From a bacterium 1xD42-67 (lineage in GTDB: Bacteria; Bacillota; Clostridia; Oscillospirales; Oscillospiraceae), in contig RAYO01000005.1 of NCBI GenBank assembly GCA_003612335.1, forward strand, positions 1-64,000: a stretch of 64,000 nucleotides of DNA, written 5' to 3'. Under the pieces are notes generated by a model. The model was not told the origin of the DNA, made no database searches, and saw only the letters and a list, made by a program, of their open reading frames with translations. Below are positions 48,446 through 56,705 of the stretch, piece after piece. How positions within the stretch are numbered: the stretch's first letter is position 1; every line of letters begins with the position of its first letter. A program made the translations under genes and the position numbers.

Positions 48446-48471
48446 AAAAAGCGGCCTTGCGGCCGCTTTTT
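48446..48471. terminator. mutS2 terminator
   Basis: AAAAAGCGGCC and GGCCGCTTTTT with loop TTGC form a bidirectional terminator between mutS2 and the convergent anti-sigma gene. Confidence 0.93.
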
Positions 48472-48472
48472 C

Positions 48473-49906
48473 TTAAAACTGATACACAAGCAGATAATGC
48501 GTCTCGTTGTCCAAGGTACTGGCGCGAATGCTCACGGTGTTGTCGTCATCCCAGCCGATGCCGCCCTCGTCGAGGTTTTCATAGCCCTCCCGATCAAAGG
48601 CGAAGAAGACGCCCTTCTCCAGGTCGGCGACGCCGATTCGGGAGATGCCCAAGCCGTCTGCGTTGGGATCCATGGAGAAGTACAGCAGTTTGTTTCCGGA
48701 GGGACTGATCATAAAGTCGTCTCCCTTCTGGAAGGTGAAGCCGCCCAGCAGGGTCCGGTCCCCGGTTTTCAGGTCCACCACCTGGACCTGTCCCTCCTCC
48801 GAAATGAGGACGCAGCGGCTGCCGAAGGTCATCACACCGTTGGGATCTTCGTCCCTGTCCCTATAGTAAGGTGTCTGGTCCAGCGTCTTTGTCACGCGGC
48901 CGGAGGGGATATCATAGGCATAGAAGGTCATGGCCTGGAGCATATCATTCTCGTCGTAGCTGGAGCCGTAGAGGATCAGGGTATCGTCGTCCGCGAACGC
49001 CGCCATGTCCGCGCCCATTCCGCCCAGGGTGCGCACGTCGGTCAGCGTCCCGGTCTCCCGGTCGTACAGCCACTCCCGGCCATTGGGGAACTCCTCGCTG
49101 GCGCGGCCGGTGATCAGGGCCATCTGGAAGTTGTCGGACCAGATGGCGCCGTCAGATCCGGCTAATACGTCTGGGTCTAAGCCAGCAAACAGGTCCTCTG
49201 TCGCTCCGGTGTCCAGGTGGTAGAGGAGGGGGTGCTCCCTGTATTCCATCTGTGTCCCGGTGGACAGGCGGAGCAGAAGCACATCGGTGCGGCCGGGGAT
49301 GAGAGAGAAGTTCCAGTCCCATGCGTGCTCCCCCTCCTCGTCCCAGGCGCGGTTGTCGGCGGTGAAATAGTCCAGCTGGCCCTCGTGGATAAACCACCAG
49401 AACTCCCCCTGATAGTGGAGACCTTTAAACATGATGTCCACCTGGCTGGTGCGCATGTCTACCTCAACAGGGATCAGCTCATTGTCCCGGACCTGCCAGA
49501 ATTTGGCGTCCTCCAGAATGCGGCCGTCCTCGCTCCAGGTCAAATGGTGGAGCAGGCCGCCGGAGAAGCCATACTGGTAGCTGTCCATCTTGATATACTG
49601 GGCCTTGACCAGCTGGCCGATCTCCGCGTTGCTGATGTCGGGGCCGTCCGATGTGACGCCGCCGCTGGGCACCTGCTCCCGCTCCTCTATGCGGAAGAAG
49701 GAGAGCACCGCCGTGCGCAGCTCGGGGCTGGCCGCCAGGGCGACAGTGAAGAGACAGGCGACGGCCAGGGCCGCGGCCAGCAGGCCGTTCACCATCCGGC
49801 GGACCGGGGTACGCTTCTTGGTGTGTTTCTGGCTCATGATACGCTCCTTCAGCTTTTTGTCAGGGAGGATCTGGTCCATCCCGCGGCGGTAATCATCGAT
49901 GTTCAT
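48473..49906 (-). CDS. Membrane anti-sigma-like sensor protein
   Basis: This 477-aa protein has an N-terminal cytoplasmic region of ~35 residues (DDYRRGMDQILPDKKLKERI), one membrane helix (about 38-60, VNGLLAAALAVACLFTVALA), and a large extracellular part rich in WSEDGR, DLKTGD and SPSGNKLLY repeats that look like a beta-propeller. There is no zinc-binding anti-sigma domain. It overlaps the upstream ECF sigma gene by four bases, so it is probably its membrane anti-sigma partner and envelope sensor. Confidence 0.75.
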   Translation of the reverse strand: MNIDDYRRGMDQILPDKKLKERIMSQKHTKKRTPVRRMVNGLLAAALAVACLFTVALAASPELRTAVLSFFRIEEREQVPSGGVTSDGPDISNAEIGQLVKAQYIKMDSYQYGFSGGLLHHLTWSEDGRILEDAKFWQVRDNELIPVEVDMRTSQVDIMFKGLHYQGEFWWFIHEGQLDYFTADNRAWDEEGEHAWDWNFSLIPGRTDVLLLRLSTGTQMEYREHPLLYHLDTGATEDLFAGLDPDVLAGSDGAIWSDNFQMALITGRASEEFPNGREWLYDRETGTLTDVRTLGGMGADMAAFADDDTLILYGSSYDENDMLQAMTFYAYDIPSGRVTKTLDQTPYYRDRDEDPNGVMTFGSRCVLISEEGQVQVVDLKTGDRTLLGGFTFQKGDDFMISPSGNKLLYFSMDPNADGLGISRIGVADLEKGVFFAFDREGYENLDEGGIGWDDDNTVSIRASTLDNETHYLLVYQF

Positions 49907-50379
49907 GTAGATCCCTCCAATTCCAGTTTCAGCAGCTCCCGGCCCCGTTTCAGGCGCATCTTCACCGCCGACTGTCCCAGGTGCAGGATCTCCCCGATCT
50001 CCGCCACCGAGTAGCCCTCGTAGTAGTGGAGATGGATGGGGAGCTTATACTGCTCCGGCAGCCGGACCACTGCGCTGAGGGCCTCCTGTTCCTCCGGGGC
50101 GGCGGCAGGGAGGACGTCCTCCAGTTCGGTCACCCGTTTCCGCCAAAACCCTCTCAGCTGGTCCCGGCACAGGTTGGCGGCCACCTGGAGGAGCCAGCGT
50201 TTTTGATGCGCCTCGTCAGCGAAGAGGGGGGAGCGGTACAGCAGACGGAAAAAGGTCTCCTGGACGACGTCCTCTGCGTCGGCGTGCCTGCCCAGATAGA
50301 CCATCGCCAGGCGGTAGACTGCCGCGCCCCAGGCGTCGTAGACCGCCTCGAACTGACAGACGCTCATCTTTTGCTCCAT
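49903..50379 (-). CDS. ECF-type RNA polymerase sigma factor
   Basis: This 158-aa sigma factor has region 2 in YRLAMVYLGRHADAEDVVQETFFRLL and region 4 in LPIHLHYYEGYSVAEIGEILHLGQSAVKMRLKRGRE. No region 1 or 3 is present, as expected for ECF proteins. AAAGGAGG precedes ATG 50379. Its stop overlaps the start of the anti-sigma-like gene. Confidence 0.92.
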   Translation of the reverse strand: MEQKMSVCQFEAVYDAWGAAVYRLAMVYLGRHADAEDVVQETFFRLLYRSPLFADEAHQKRWLLQVAANLCRDQLRGFWRKRVTELEDVLPAAAPEEQEALSAVVRLPEQYKLPIHLHYYEGYSVAEIGEILHLGQSAVKMRLKRGRELLKLELEGST

Positions 50380-50653
50380 GCTTCAGCCTCCTTTCACGGA
50401 TATAACGATCCCGGGAGAGGAAAGGTCACATCTTGGGAAACGATCTTTTCTGAGTGGGCCGCGGTCCTATGGAAGGCGTCCCAGGCCTGTCCGCCCCACA
50501 GAGGGAGGAGAGAGGGGGGACGGCTCTGGAGGAGATGGGGAAAAAGGAGCAAAGGCCCTTAAAAAGATCCACATTTGTGACAAGTGCAGTTTTGTGCAGG
50601 AATTGGAGAGAAAAATCGAAAAAATAAAGATATTTGGCCTTGCAGGGAAAAAT

Positions 50654-50711
50654 CGGGACAAAAATAGAAATTTGTCCCGTAAAAGTGGACAAAGATTCCG
50701 GCGATCTTTGT
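50654..50711. promoter_or_regulatory. Paired hairpins upstream of HPr promoter
   Basis: CGGGACAAA (50654-50662) and TTTGTCCCG (50671-50679) form a 9-bp perfect stem. ACAAAGAT (50689-50696) and ATCTTTGT (50704-50711) form an 8-bp stem. GGGACAAA recurs at 50734-50741 inside the HPr promoter spacer. The rest of 50380-50653 shows nothing recognisable. Confidence 0.5.
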
Positions 50712-50722
50712 GCAAATATCCA

Positions 50723-50752
50723 TTGACGGGAGCGGGACAAATCTGGTATGCT
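50723..50752 (+). promoter_or_regulatory. HPr gene promoter
   Basis: TTGACG (50723-50728) and TATGCT (50747-50752) have an 18-base spacer; the GGGACAAA motif overlaps the spacer. Confidence 0.72.
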
Positions 50753-50790
50753 AGACCTGCATTTCAATGAATAGGGCGGAGGTACGCGGT

Positions 50791-51054
50791 ATGTATAGTC
50801 AGGAAGCTGTCGTGAACAACCAGGTCGGCCTGCATGCCAGGCCTGCCACTTTTTTCATCCAGAAGGCCAATGAGTTCAAGAGCTCGATCTGGGTGGAGAA
50901 AGAAGAGCGGAAGGTCAACGCGAAGAGTTTGCTGGGCGTTCTGTCTCTCGGGATCGTAAAGGGCACTCCCATCAAGCTGATCGCGGATGGCCCTGACGAG
51001 AAGGAAGCGGTAGAGGCGCTGTATAAGATGATCTCTTCCGATTTCTTCGAGTAA
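50791..51054 (+). CDS. HPr-family phosphocarrier protein
   Basis: This 87-aa protein has GLHARPATFF with His15 (the phosphoryl site used by enzyme I) and NAKSLLGVLSLGI with Ser46 (the HPr kinase site). Both regulatory sites are intact, so it is a true HPr and not Crh. GGAGGT precedes ATG 50791. It acts in PTS sugar uptake and carbon catabolite control. No other PTS genes are in the window. Confidence 0.93.
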   Translation: MYSQEAVVNNQVGLHARPATFFIQKANEFKSSIWVEKEERKVNAKSLLGVLSLGIVKGTPIKLIADGPDEKEAVEALYKMISSDFFE

Positions 51055-51072
51055 GCAGCAAAGATCGTGGAA

Positions 51073-51097
51073 GGCGCCGCGCAGCGGCGCCTTTTTT
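51073..51097 (+). terminator. HPr gene terminator
   Basis: GGCGCCGC and GCGGCGCC with loop GCA are followed by TTTTTT. Confidence 0.93.
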
Positions 51098-51189
51098 GAT
51101 GTCGTGTCGTTCCAAGATGCCCTGCGGGCGCGTGACATGCGCCCCCGCGCCGGCGGTATCCCTTCAGGAGAGCGGAAGGAGGAGGGCCC

Positions 51190-53010
51190 ATGACCTTTGA
51201 CGAATTGAAAGAGAAGGCTCACAGCCTGCCCCTGAGACCGGGGGTCTACATCATGCAGGACGCCCAGAGCACCGTCATCTACGTGGGCAAGGCCAAGGCC
51301 CTGAAGAACCGGGTGAGCCAGTATTTCCAGGATTCCGCCTCCCACACCGAGAAGACCCGGGCCATGGTGGCTCAGATCGACCACTTCGACGTGATCATCG
51401 CCGACAGCGAGTTCGAGGCCCTGGTGCTGGAGTGTTCCCTGATCAAACGGCACCAGCCGCGGTACAATATCCTGCTCAAGGACAGCAAGGGCTATCCCTA
51501 TGTCCGCCTGTCCAACGAGCCCTATCCCCGGTTCTCTCTGGCCTCCAAGGCGGCGGAGGACGGCGCCCGGTACTTTGGGCCCTACGCCAGCCGGCACAGC
51601 ACCCAGGGCATCATCGACGCCCTGCGCACCGCCCTGCGCCTGCCCTCGTGCAGCAAGAAGTTCCCCCGGGACATCGGGAAGGAACGGCCCTGCCTCAACT
51701 TCCACATGGGCAAGTGCGATGGGTACTGCCGGGGGGAGGAGTGGAGGGAGCAGCACGGTCAGGCCATCGCTCAGGCGGTGTCCCTGCTGGAGGGACGGTT
51801 CAAGGATGTCCAAAGGGACCTGACCCAGGAGATGGAGCGGGCGGCGGAGGAGCTGCGGTTCGAGCGGGCCGCTCAGCTCCGGGACCGCCTCCGAGCCATC
51901 GAGCTGCTGGGCAAGCGGCAGAAGGTGATCGCCGGCTCCCTGGCAGATACCGACGTCACAGCCTTTTTTCGGGGGACGGCCAAGAGCTGCTTCGTGGTCC
52001 TCCACTATATGGAGGGGGAGCTGGCCGCCAAGGATTTCGACCTGCTGGAGACCCCCATGGAGGAGGAGGAGGGGACGGTGCTGTCCTCCCTCCTGCGGGA
52101 ATACTATGTAGGCCGCACCCGTCTGCCCAAGCAGATCCTCATCCCCTGTGAGCTGCCCGACCAGGTGCCCCTCACCCGGATGCTCTCCGAGCAGGTGGGC
52201 TGCCGGGTGGAGCTGATCACCCCTCAGCGGGGGGCGAAGATGGACCTGATCCGTCTGGCCGACCGGAACGCCCGGGAGGAGGTGGAGCGGGCCACCACCC
52301 ACGAGGAGCGGCGCAATAAGCTGCTGGAGGCTTTGGGGAAGATGCTCAGCCTGGAGCAGCCCCCCCGCCGGATGGAGTCCTACGACATCTCCAACCAGGG
52401 GGCCAGCGATATCGTGGCCTCCATGGTGGTCTATATGGACGGCAAACCGCTGAAGCGGGATTACCGCCGCTTCAAGCTGAAGGACCTGGAGGGCCCTGAC
52501 GACTACGCCTCTATGGAGCAGGTGCTCACCCGGCGCTTCCGCCGCTATCTGGACGGGGACGAGAAGTTTTCCGACAAGCCCGACCTGCTCCTCATCGACG
52601 GGGGCCACGAGCATGTGAAGGTGGCCGCCCGCGTGCTGGAGGCCCTGGATCTGGAGATCCCCGCCTTCGGCATGGTGAAGGACGACCGCCACCGCACCCG
52701 GGCCCTGGTCCATCCCGACGGCCGGGAGATCGGGATCCAGTCCATCCCGGCGGTCTTCGCCCTCATCGGCCAGATCCAGGAAGAGACCCACCGCTTCGCC
52801 ATCGAGTACCACCGCCAGCTCCAGGCAGGACATGTGAAGACCTCCGTCCTGGACAAGATCCCCGGGGTGGGGGAGAAGCGCCGCCAGCTGCTGCTGAAGC
52901 ACTTCAAAACGGTGAAGGCCATCCGGGCCGCCTCCCTGGAGCAGCTCCAGGAGGTGGTCCCCAAAAATACCGCTCAGGCGGTGTACGATCATTTCCATCG
53001 CGAGGCATGA
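51190..53010 (+). CDS. uvrC: Excinuclease ABC subunit C
   Basis: This 606-aa repair nuclease has the GIY-YIG domain LRPGVYIMQDAQSTVIYVGK at residues 15-35, a UvrB-interacting coil (LTQEMERAAEELRFERAAQLRD, near 213), an RNase-H-like domain (ESYDISNQGASDIVASMVV near 396, LIDGGHEH near 470) and C-terminal helix-hairpin-helix IPGVGEKRRQLLLKHF. It incises on both sides of UvrAB-bound lesions. Confidence 0.97.
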   Translation: MTFDELKEKAHSLPLRPGVYIMQDAQSTVIYVGKAKALKNRVSQYFQDSASHTEKTRAMVAQIDHFDVIIADSEFEALVLECSLIKRHQPRYNILLKDSKGYPYVRLSNEPYPRFSLASKAAEDGARYFGPYASRHSTQGIIDALRTALRLPSCSKKFPRDIGKERPCLNFHMGKCDGYCRGEEWREQHGQAIAQAVSLLEGRFKDVQRDLTQEMERAAEELRFERAAQLRDRLRAIELLGKRQKVIAGSLADTDVTAFFRGTAKSCFVVLHYMEGELAAKDFDLLETPMEEEEGTVLSSLLREYYVGRTRLPKQILIPCELPDQVPLTRMLSEQVGCRVELITPQRGAKMDLIRLADRNAREEVERATTHEERRNKLLEALGKMLSLEQPPRRMESYDISNQGASDIVASMVVYMDGKPLKRDYRRFKLKDLEGPDDYASMEQVLTRRFRRYLDGDEKFSDKPDLLLIDGGHEHVKVAARVLEALDLEIPAFGMVKDDRHRTRALVHPDGREIGIQSIPAVFALIGQIQEETHRFAIEYHRQLQAGHVKTSVLDKIPGVGEKRRQLLLKHFKTVKAIRAASLEQLQEVVPKNTAQAVYDHFHREA

Positions 53011-53127
53011 GCGTTCGGGACCGTCTCTCTCTGCGGAGGGAGGCGCGCCGCTGGAGCTGGAGGGCCTTCCAGGCCCCTCGCCGGCTCCTGCCGGGAGCCC
53101 CCTGTTTGATAGAAAGGAAGATCGGCT

Positions 53128-53685
53128 ATGCGCATCATATCTGGAACGGCCAGAGGCAGGAAGCTGAAGGAGCCCCAGGGGCTGGACACCCGGCCCACCA
53201 CCGACAAGGTGAAGGAGTCCCTGTTCAACATCATCCAGTTCGAGCTGGAGGGCCGGCGGGTGCTGGACCTCTTCGCCGGCACCGGCCAGCTGGGGCTGGA
53301 GGCCCTGTCCCGAGGCGCGGAGCACTGTACCTTCGTGGACCGGCGGCAGGAGGCGGCGGCCCTGGTGCGGGAGAATATCGGGCTGTGCCGGTTCGAGGAC
53401 CGGGCCCAAGTGGTCCAGGAGGAGGCCCAGTGGTTCCTCCGCTCCTGCGGAGAGCGGTTCGATGTGATCTTCCTGGATCCGCCCTATCAGACGGATCTGC
53501 TGGCACAGTGCCTGGAGAAGATCGCGAGATTTGACATTTTGCGGGAACATGGTATAATAGTGTGCGAAAGTGGGGCGGATCAGTCCGTGCCCGCCCTGAC
53601 GTCCCCCTACGAGGCGGGGCGGGAGTACCGGTATGGACAGATCAAGCTGACGGTCTGCCGCCGGGCCGGGAGCGTGATTCGATGA
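53128..53685 (+). CDS. rsmD: 16S rRNA (guanine966-N2)-methyltransferase
   Basis: This 185-aa methyltransferase has RIISGTARGRKL at the N-terminus, DTRPTTDKVKESLFNII, motif I VLDLFAGTGQLGLEAL and catalytic VIFLDPPYQ. Its stop overlaps the coaD start (ATGA), the common rsmD-coaD order of Firmicutes. Confidence 0.95.
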   Translation: MRIISGTARGRKLKEPQGLDTRPTTDKVKESLFNIIQFELEGRRVLDLFAGTGQLGLEALSRGAEHCTFVDRRQEAAALVRENIGLCRFEDRAQVVQEEAQWFLRSCGERFDVIFLDPPYQTDLLAQCLEKIARFDILREHGIIVCESGADQSVPALTSPYEAGREYRYGQIKLTVCRRAGSVIR

Positions 53686-54179
53686 GCGTGGCGATCTATC
53701 CGGGCAGCTTCGACCCGGTGACCCTGGGGCATCTGAACATCATCAAGCGGGCGGCCGCCTGTTTCGACAAGGTGATCGTGTGCGTTATGATAAACTCGAA
53801 GAAAACGGGGATGTTCGCCCCGGAGGAGCGGGTAGAGCTCCTGAAAAAGTCTACCGCCCGTTTCCCCAATGTGGAGGTGGATTTCTCCAGCGAGCTGCTG
53901 GCGGCCTATGCCAAGCGGCGGCGGGCCCACGTGGTGGTGAAGGGCCTGCGGGCGGTATCTGATTTTGAGCAGGAGGTCCAGATGGCGGTGATCAACCGGC
54001 ACCTGAACTCCAAGCTGGAGACCATGTTCCTGGCCTCCAGCGAGAAATATACCTATATCAGTTCCACCATCGTCAAGGAGATGGCCCGATATGGGGCCGA
54101 CCTGAGGGACTTCGTCCCCAGAGAGATCGTAGATGATGTGGAGCAGCGGGTGAGAGAGATGGAAGGAAAGGAAGGTTGA
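53682..54179 (+). CDS. coaD: Phosphopantetheine adenylyltransferase
   Basis: This 165-aa enzyme of coenzyme A synthesis has YPGSFDPVTLGHLNII (T/HxGH nucleotide-binding motif), VVKGLRAVSDFEQEVQMA and YTYISSTIVKEMARYG. The ATG lies inside the rsmD stop region, so it is coupled to rsmD. Confidence 0.97.
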   Translation: MSVAIYPGSFDPVTLGHLNIIKRAAACFDKVIVCVMINSKKTGMFAPEERVELLKKSTARFPNVEVDFSSELLAAYAKRRRAHVVVKGLRAVSDFEQEVQMAVINRHLNSKLETMFLASSEKYTYISSTIVKEMARYGADLRDFVPREIVDDVEQRVREMEGKEG

Positions 54180-54182
54180 CCC

Positions 54183-54716
54183 ATGGCGAGCGGTGTGGAA
54201 GAACTTTTGGACATGCTTTTTGAGATGATCGACGAGGCGAAGAACGCCCCCTTCGCCAGCGACAAGTGCGTCATCGAGCGGGACCGGGCCCTGGATCTGA
54301 TCGATGATATCCGCAGCCAGTTCCCCATGGAGCTGACTGAGGCCCGGAAGATGATGGCCCGCCGGGCAGAGATGGAAGCGGAGTCGAAGCGCAAGGCGGA
54401 GTCCATCGTCCGCGGGGCAGAGGAGCGGGCCAAGCAGCTCCTGGCCGCCGACACCCTGGCGCTCCAGGCCAAACAGCGGGCCAACGACATGATCCGCCAG
54501 GCGGAGGAGCGCAGCCGGGCCCTGAAGCGGTCTGCCAACGAGTACTGCGAGGACGCTCTGCGCCGCACGGAGGAGGCCGTGGCCGAGGCCTACGACGAGA
54601 TCAAACAGTCCCGGTCCCGGTTCCGGGCCGCCGCCAACGCCACTTCGGCGCCGTCCTCTGGGCTCTCTGGCGGCAGCGGACGGACGATCTATGACGCCGC
54701 GGCCGATCAGGACTGA
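54183..54716 (+). CDS. Coiled-coil protein (ATP synthase subunit H-like)
   Basis: This 177-aa protein is a long amphipathic helix (about residues 45-150, TEARKMMARRAEMEAESKRKA) with a disordered Ser/Gly tail. It starts three bases after the coaD stop. Homologous small coiled-coil proteins commonly follow coaD in this lineage (recollection); the function is unknown. Automatic annotations call it an ATPase subunit, which the sequence does not prove. Confidence 0.7.
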   Translation: MASGVEELLDMLFEMIDEAKNAPFASDKCVIERDRALDLIDDIRSQFPMELTEARKMMARRAEMEAESKRKAESIVRGAEERAKQLLAADTLALQAKQRANDMIRQAEERSRALKRSANEYCEDALRRTEEAVAEAYDEIKQSRSRFRAAANATSAPSSGLSGGSGRTIYDAAADQD

Positions 54717-54739
54717 GAGGCTTGGGATCTGAAAACACA

Positions 54740-54776
54740 GAGCCGCCCCCAGGGGCGGCTCTTCTGTCTTTTTTGC
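54740..54776. terminator. Terminator of rsmD operon
   Basis: GAGCCGCCCC (54740-54749) pairs with GGGGCGGCTC (54752-54761), and TTCTGTCTTTTTT follows. Confidence 0.85.
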
Positions 54777-56429
54777 TCACAGCGCCGTATGGGCCTTGTT
54801 CAGCTCCTGGGCGATGTTGAGCACATGGTCCCCGATCCGCTCGAAGTCGGTGAGGAGCTCGGAGTATAGGATGCAGGCCTCGTCGGAACAGGTCCCGTCG
54901 CGCATCCGGACCAGCTGCTCCCGGCGGAAATCTTCAGTCATATCGTCGATCTTCTGCTCCAGCTGGGCCACCTGGGCCAGCCAGTCAGCGTGGCCGGCGT
55001 CGCTGGACAGCAGGGCGGAGACTGCGCGGATGGAGATGTCGCGCATCCGTCTGACCTCCTCCAGGGCGAACTGAGAGAAGGTGATGTCCTCCTTGACCAG
55101 CATCTTGGTGTAGCCGGCCAGGTTGTCGGCGTGGTCGCCGATCCGTTCGATGTTGCCCGAGATAGCGAAGAGACAGCTCACCACCTTAGAGCCCCGCTCA
55201 TTGGTCTCGATGGCGATGAGGTGGGAGATGTACCGGGAGATCTCCTTGTTCAAAAAGTCGATGTACTGCTCCCGCTTCTCCACCCGTTCCAAGGGGGCGG
55301 TGTCCCGGTCCATGATCGCGGTGAAGCTGGCGTCTACGTTCTGGCGGGCCATCTCGAGCATCCGGTGCAGCTCGTTGCGCAGCTGGCCCACCACGATGAC
55401 GGACACGCCCAGGCCGCCGTCCTTGCCGCCGGCGGTGACAGGGGTCAGATAGGTCAGGCGCATCCCGTTCTCGCCCGTCTGGACGGGCTCGGCCCCGTCG
55501 GGGAGGATCCGGGAGGCCAGCTTGGCCAGCCGGCTGCCGAAGGGGAGGAGGAGGATCGTGGTGGCCAGATTGAAGATGACATGCATCACTGCGATCTGGG
55601 CCATGGGGTCGTGGATCACGGATTCGATCTGGGCAGTGAGGGGGAAGACCATCACCACCGCGGTGAAGATCGCCGTGCCGATGACATTGAAGAGGATATG
55701 GACGCAGGTGGCCCGCTTGGCGTCCCGGCTGACGCCGAAGGATGCCATGACAGCGGTGATACAGGTGCCGATGTTCTGTCCGAACAGGATATAGACCGAC
55801 GAGGCGAACTCCACGACCCCAGCGGCGGCCAGAGACTGGAGGATGCCCACCGAGGCGGCGGAGGACTGGATCAGGGCGGTGAACAGGGTGCCGAACAGGA
55901 TGCCCAGGATCGGATCGGACAGGGCTGCCATCATAGAGACGAAAGCGGGGACCTCCCGCAGGGGCTCCATAGCGGCGCTCATCATATCCATGCCGATGAA
56001 CAGGATCCCCAGCCCGGCCAAGAGCTGGCCGATGTGCTGCATCTTCGAGTCCTTCACGAAGACCATCATAGCCACGCCCGCGAAGGCCACCAGGGGGGCC
56101 AGCGCCCCCACATCCATGGCGATGAGCAGGCCAGTGGTGGTCTTGCCCACGTTGGCCCCCATGATGAGCCACACCGCCTGATCCAGGGACATCATCCCCG
56201 CGTTGACGAAGCCCACCACCATCACAGTGGTGGCGGAGGAGGACTGGACGGCGGTGGTGATCAGCGCGCCCACCAGGATCCCCATGAACCGGTTGGCGGT
56301 GAGCCGCTCCAAAACGGACTTCATCCCGTTGCCGGCCGCCGCCTCCAGGCCGGAGCTCATCATCTGCATCCCGTGGAGGAAGAGGGCCAGCCCGCCGAAT
56401 ACGCCTAAAAACTGCAACAGCTCCATCAT
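54777..56429 (-). CDS. Na/Pi cotransporter family protein with PhoU domain
   Basis: This 550-aa protein has two inverted NptA/PNaS repeats (GALITTAVQSSSATTVMVVGF near residue 60 and LFTALIQSSAASVGILQSL near 180), each with the QSS motif that binds sodium and phosphate. The C-terminal ~200 residues form a PhoU-like helical bundle (GNIERIGDHADNLAGY, FERIGDHVLNIAQEL). It imports or senses phosphate. ATG 56429 follows AGAAGGGA; an adjacent ATG at 56426 is equally possible. Confidence 0.92.
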   Translation of the reverse strand: MMELLQFLGVFGGLALFLHGMQMMSSGLEAAAGNGMKSVLERLTANRFMGILVGALITTAVQSSSATTVMVVGFVNAGMMSLDQAVWLIMGANVGKTTTGLLIAMDVGALAPLVAFAGVAMMVFVKDSKMQHIGQLLAGLGILFIGMDMMSAAMEPLREVPAFVSMMAALSDPILGILFGTLFTALIQSSAASVGILQSLAAAGVVEFASSVYILFGQNIGTCITAVMASFGVSRDAKRATCVHILFNVIGTAIFTAVVMVFPLTAQIESVIHDPMAQIAVMHVIFNLATTILLLPFGSRLAKLASRILPDGAEPVQTGENGMRLTYLTPVTAGGKDGGLGVSVIVVGQLRNELHRMLEMARQNVDASFTAIMDRDTAPLERVEKREQYIDFLNKEISRYISHLIAIETNERGSKVVSCLFAISGNIERIGDHADNLAGYTKMLVKEDITFSQFALEEVRRMRDISIRAVSALLSSDAGHADWLAQVAQLEQKIDDMTEDFRREQLVRMRDGTCSDEACILYSELLTDFERIGDHVLNIAQELNKAHTAL

Positions 56430-56491
56430 TCGTCCCTTCTGCGGCAAGCCGCCCGTCATTTAGACAAATGTCCCAAAATAATGCCATTTTG

Positions 56492-56521
56492 ATTATAGTT
56501 GGAAGGGACTGCCCATGTCAA
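56492..56521 (-). promoter_or_regulatory. Na/Pi cotransporter promoter
   Basis: TTGACA (56516-56521) and TATAAT (56492-56497) on the minus strand have an 18-base spacer. Confidence 0.85.
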
Positions 56522-56645
56522 CTGACGTTCTTCACGAATTTTCCAGGAAAAGGTCGAAGGGAAAGGGGATACAGGGGCGGATCTGGTGGAAGAAGGGGCG
56601 ACTGTACCCCCGGGGAGCACACGCGGGCGACAGGAGAGAGCATAG

Positions 56646-56681
56646 GACTGCCGGCAGGGGAGAGGGCCCCTGCCGGCAGTC
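56646..56681. other. Perfect 15-bp inverted repeat
   Basis: GACTGCCGGCAGGGG (56646-56660) and its complement (56667-56681) are separated by six bases, 25 bases past the stop of the PucR-type gene. There is no T run, so a terminator role is uncertain; the position after a gene still favours one. Confidence 0.6.
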
Positions 56682-56705
56682 TCGTTCGGTATGCGCTCTG
56701 TCCCG

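Noticed and set aside
50764-53550. 928-aa minus-strand frame opposite HPr and uvrC
   Set aside because: It is a shadow of uvrC codon structure; its sequence is His/Gln/Leu/Gly-biased with no family pattern.
56646-56681. Strong intrinsic terminator of the PucR-type gene
   Set aside because: The stem is perfect, but neither strand has a T run after it, so it is listed only as an inverted repeat.
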